A stretch of DNA of 5,999 nucleotides from a bacterium. GTDB lineage: Bacteria > Myxococcota_A > Bradymonadia > UBA7976 > UBA1532. The stretch is from contig JAUHVS010000401.1 of NCBI GenBank assembly GCA_030424955.1, positions 1 through 5,999 on the forward strand. The letters are read 5' to 3'. The notes beneath the pieces were generated by a model that ran no database searches, was not told the origin of the DNA, and was given only the letters and a program-made list of their open reading frames with translations. The position numbers and the translations under genes are program-made. Shown piece after piece: positions 5,939 to 5,999 of the stretch (positions within the stretch are counted from its first letter, which is position 1; every line of letters starts with the position of its first letter).

Positions 5939-5952
5939 GCCGCCTGGGCGGC
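5939..5952 (-). other. Short perfect inverted repeat upstream of the CBS gene
   Basis: GCCGCCCAGGCGGC on the minus strand can form a 5-bp GC stem with a CCAG loop (6 bp if the loop is tightened). It is 21 nt after the TGA at 5976-5974 and about 50 nt before the CBS start, so it could mark the end of an upstream transcript or lie in the CBS leader. It is short and common in GC-rich DNA. The rest of the 85-nt gap shows no convincing promoter. Confidence 0.2.
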
Positions 5953-5973
5953 CCACGGCGCTGGGGGCCCACG

Positions 5974-5999
5974 TCACGGCTCGGTGACCTCGATGGGCG
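5974..5999 (-). CDS. Possible C-terminal end of an upstream gene (cut by window edge)
   Basis: From the right edge one minus-strand frame reads PIEVTEP and stops with TGA at 5976-5974. Its codons have mostly G/C third positions, like the other genes. Only seven codons are visible, so neither the product nor the reality of the gene can be judged. Confidence 0.25.

Noticed and set aside
1..5999. tRNA, rRNA, insertion sequence or phage features
   Set aside because: No tRNA cloverleaf, rRNA-like stretch, transposase or terminal inverted repeat was recognised by eye. Composition looks uniform along the window.

Overview
The window is very GC-rich, and its coding frames have third positions that are almost always G or C. 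All credible genes lie on the minus strand. The protein content (a COG1033/MMPL-type RND exporter with a LolA-like periplasmic protein and a DUF1302-like outer-membrane barrel, then an ABC1/UbiB-type kinase) points to a Gram-negative, diderm bacterium. A Myxococcota or other 'deltaproteobacterial' lineage is my best guess. That assignment rests on GC content and gene style, not on any marker gene.

In transcription order (high to low coordinate) the window holds: a possible last few codons of an unknown gene (5974-5999); a small stand-alone two-CBS-domain protein (5475-5888) with a strong Shine-Dalgarno; a 133-nt gap with a GC-rich hairpin and a weak promoter-like pair; a 895-aa RND/MMPL transporter (2654-5341); a 276-aa LolA-like outer-membrane lipoprotein-sorting protein (1820-2650); a DUF1302-like outer-membrane beta-barrel protein (250-1816) interrupted by a one-base frameshift near 925; a 47-nt gap with a perfect 8-bp inverted repeat; and the first 67 codons of an AarF/UbiB (ABC1) atypical kinase running off the left edge (1-202).

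The central three genes form a tight operon. Each is 3 nt from the next, in the same reading frame, with the next gene's Shine-Dalgarno inside the last codons of the gene before. Together they have the parts for a trans-envelope relay: an inner-membrane RND pump, a soluble periplasmic hydrophobic-ligand carrier and an outer-membrane barrel. The cargo (lipid, lipoprotein or other amphiphile) is not shown by the sequence. The transporter and the barrel each carry a periplasmic stretch built on a repeated Asp-Gly-Phe motif, which is the most unusual feature of the window and might be a shared docking element.

The barrel gene needs care. Its N-terminal frame stays open past the frameshift, past the true stop and into the downstream kinase, so an automatic caller may report either a false giant fusion or only the C-terminal half. 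No stretch longer than 300 bases lacks a gene.
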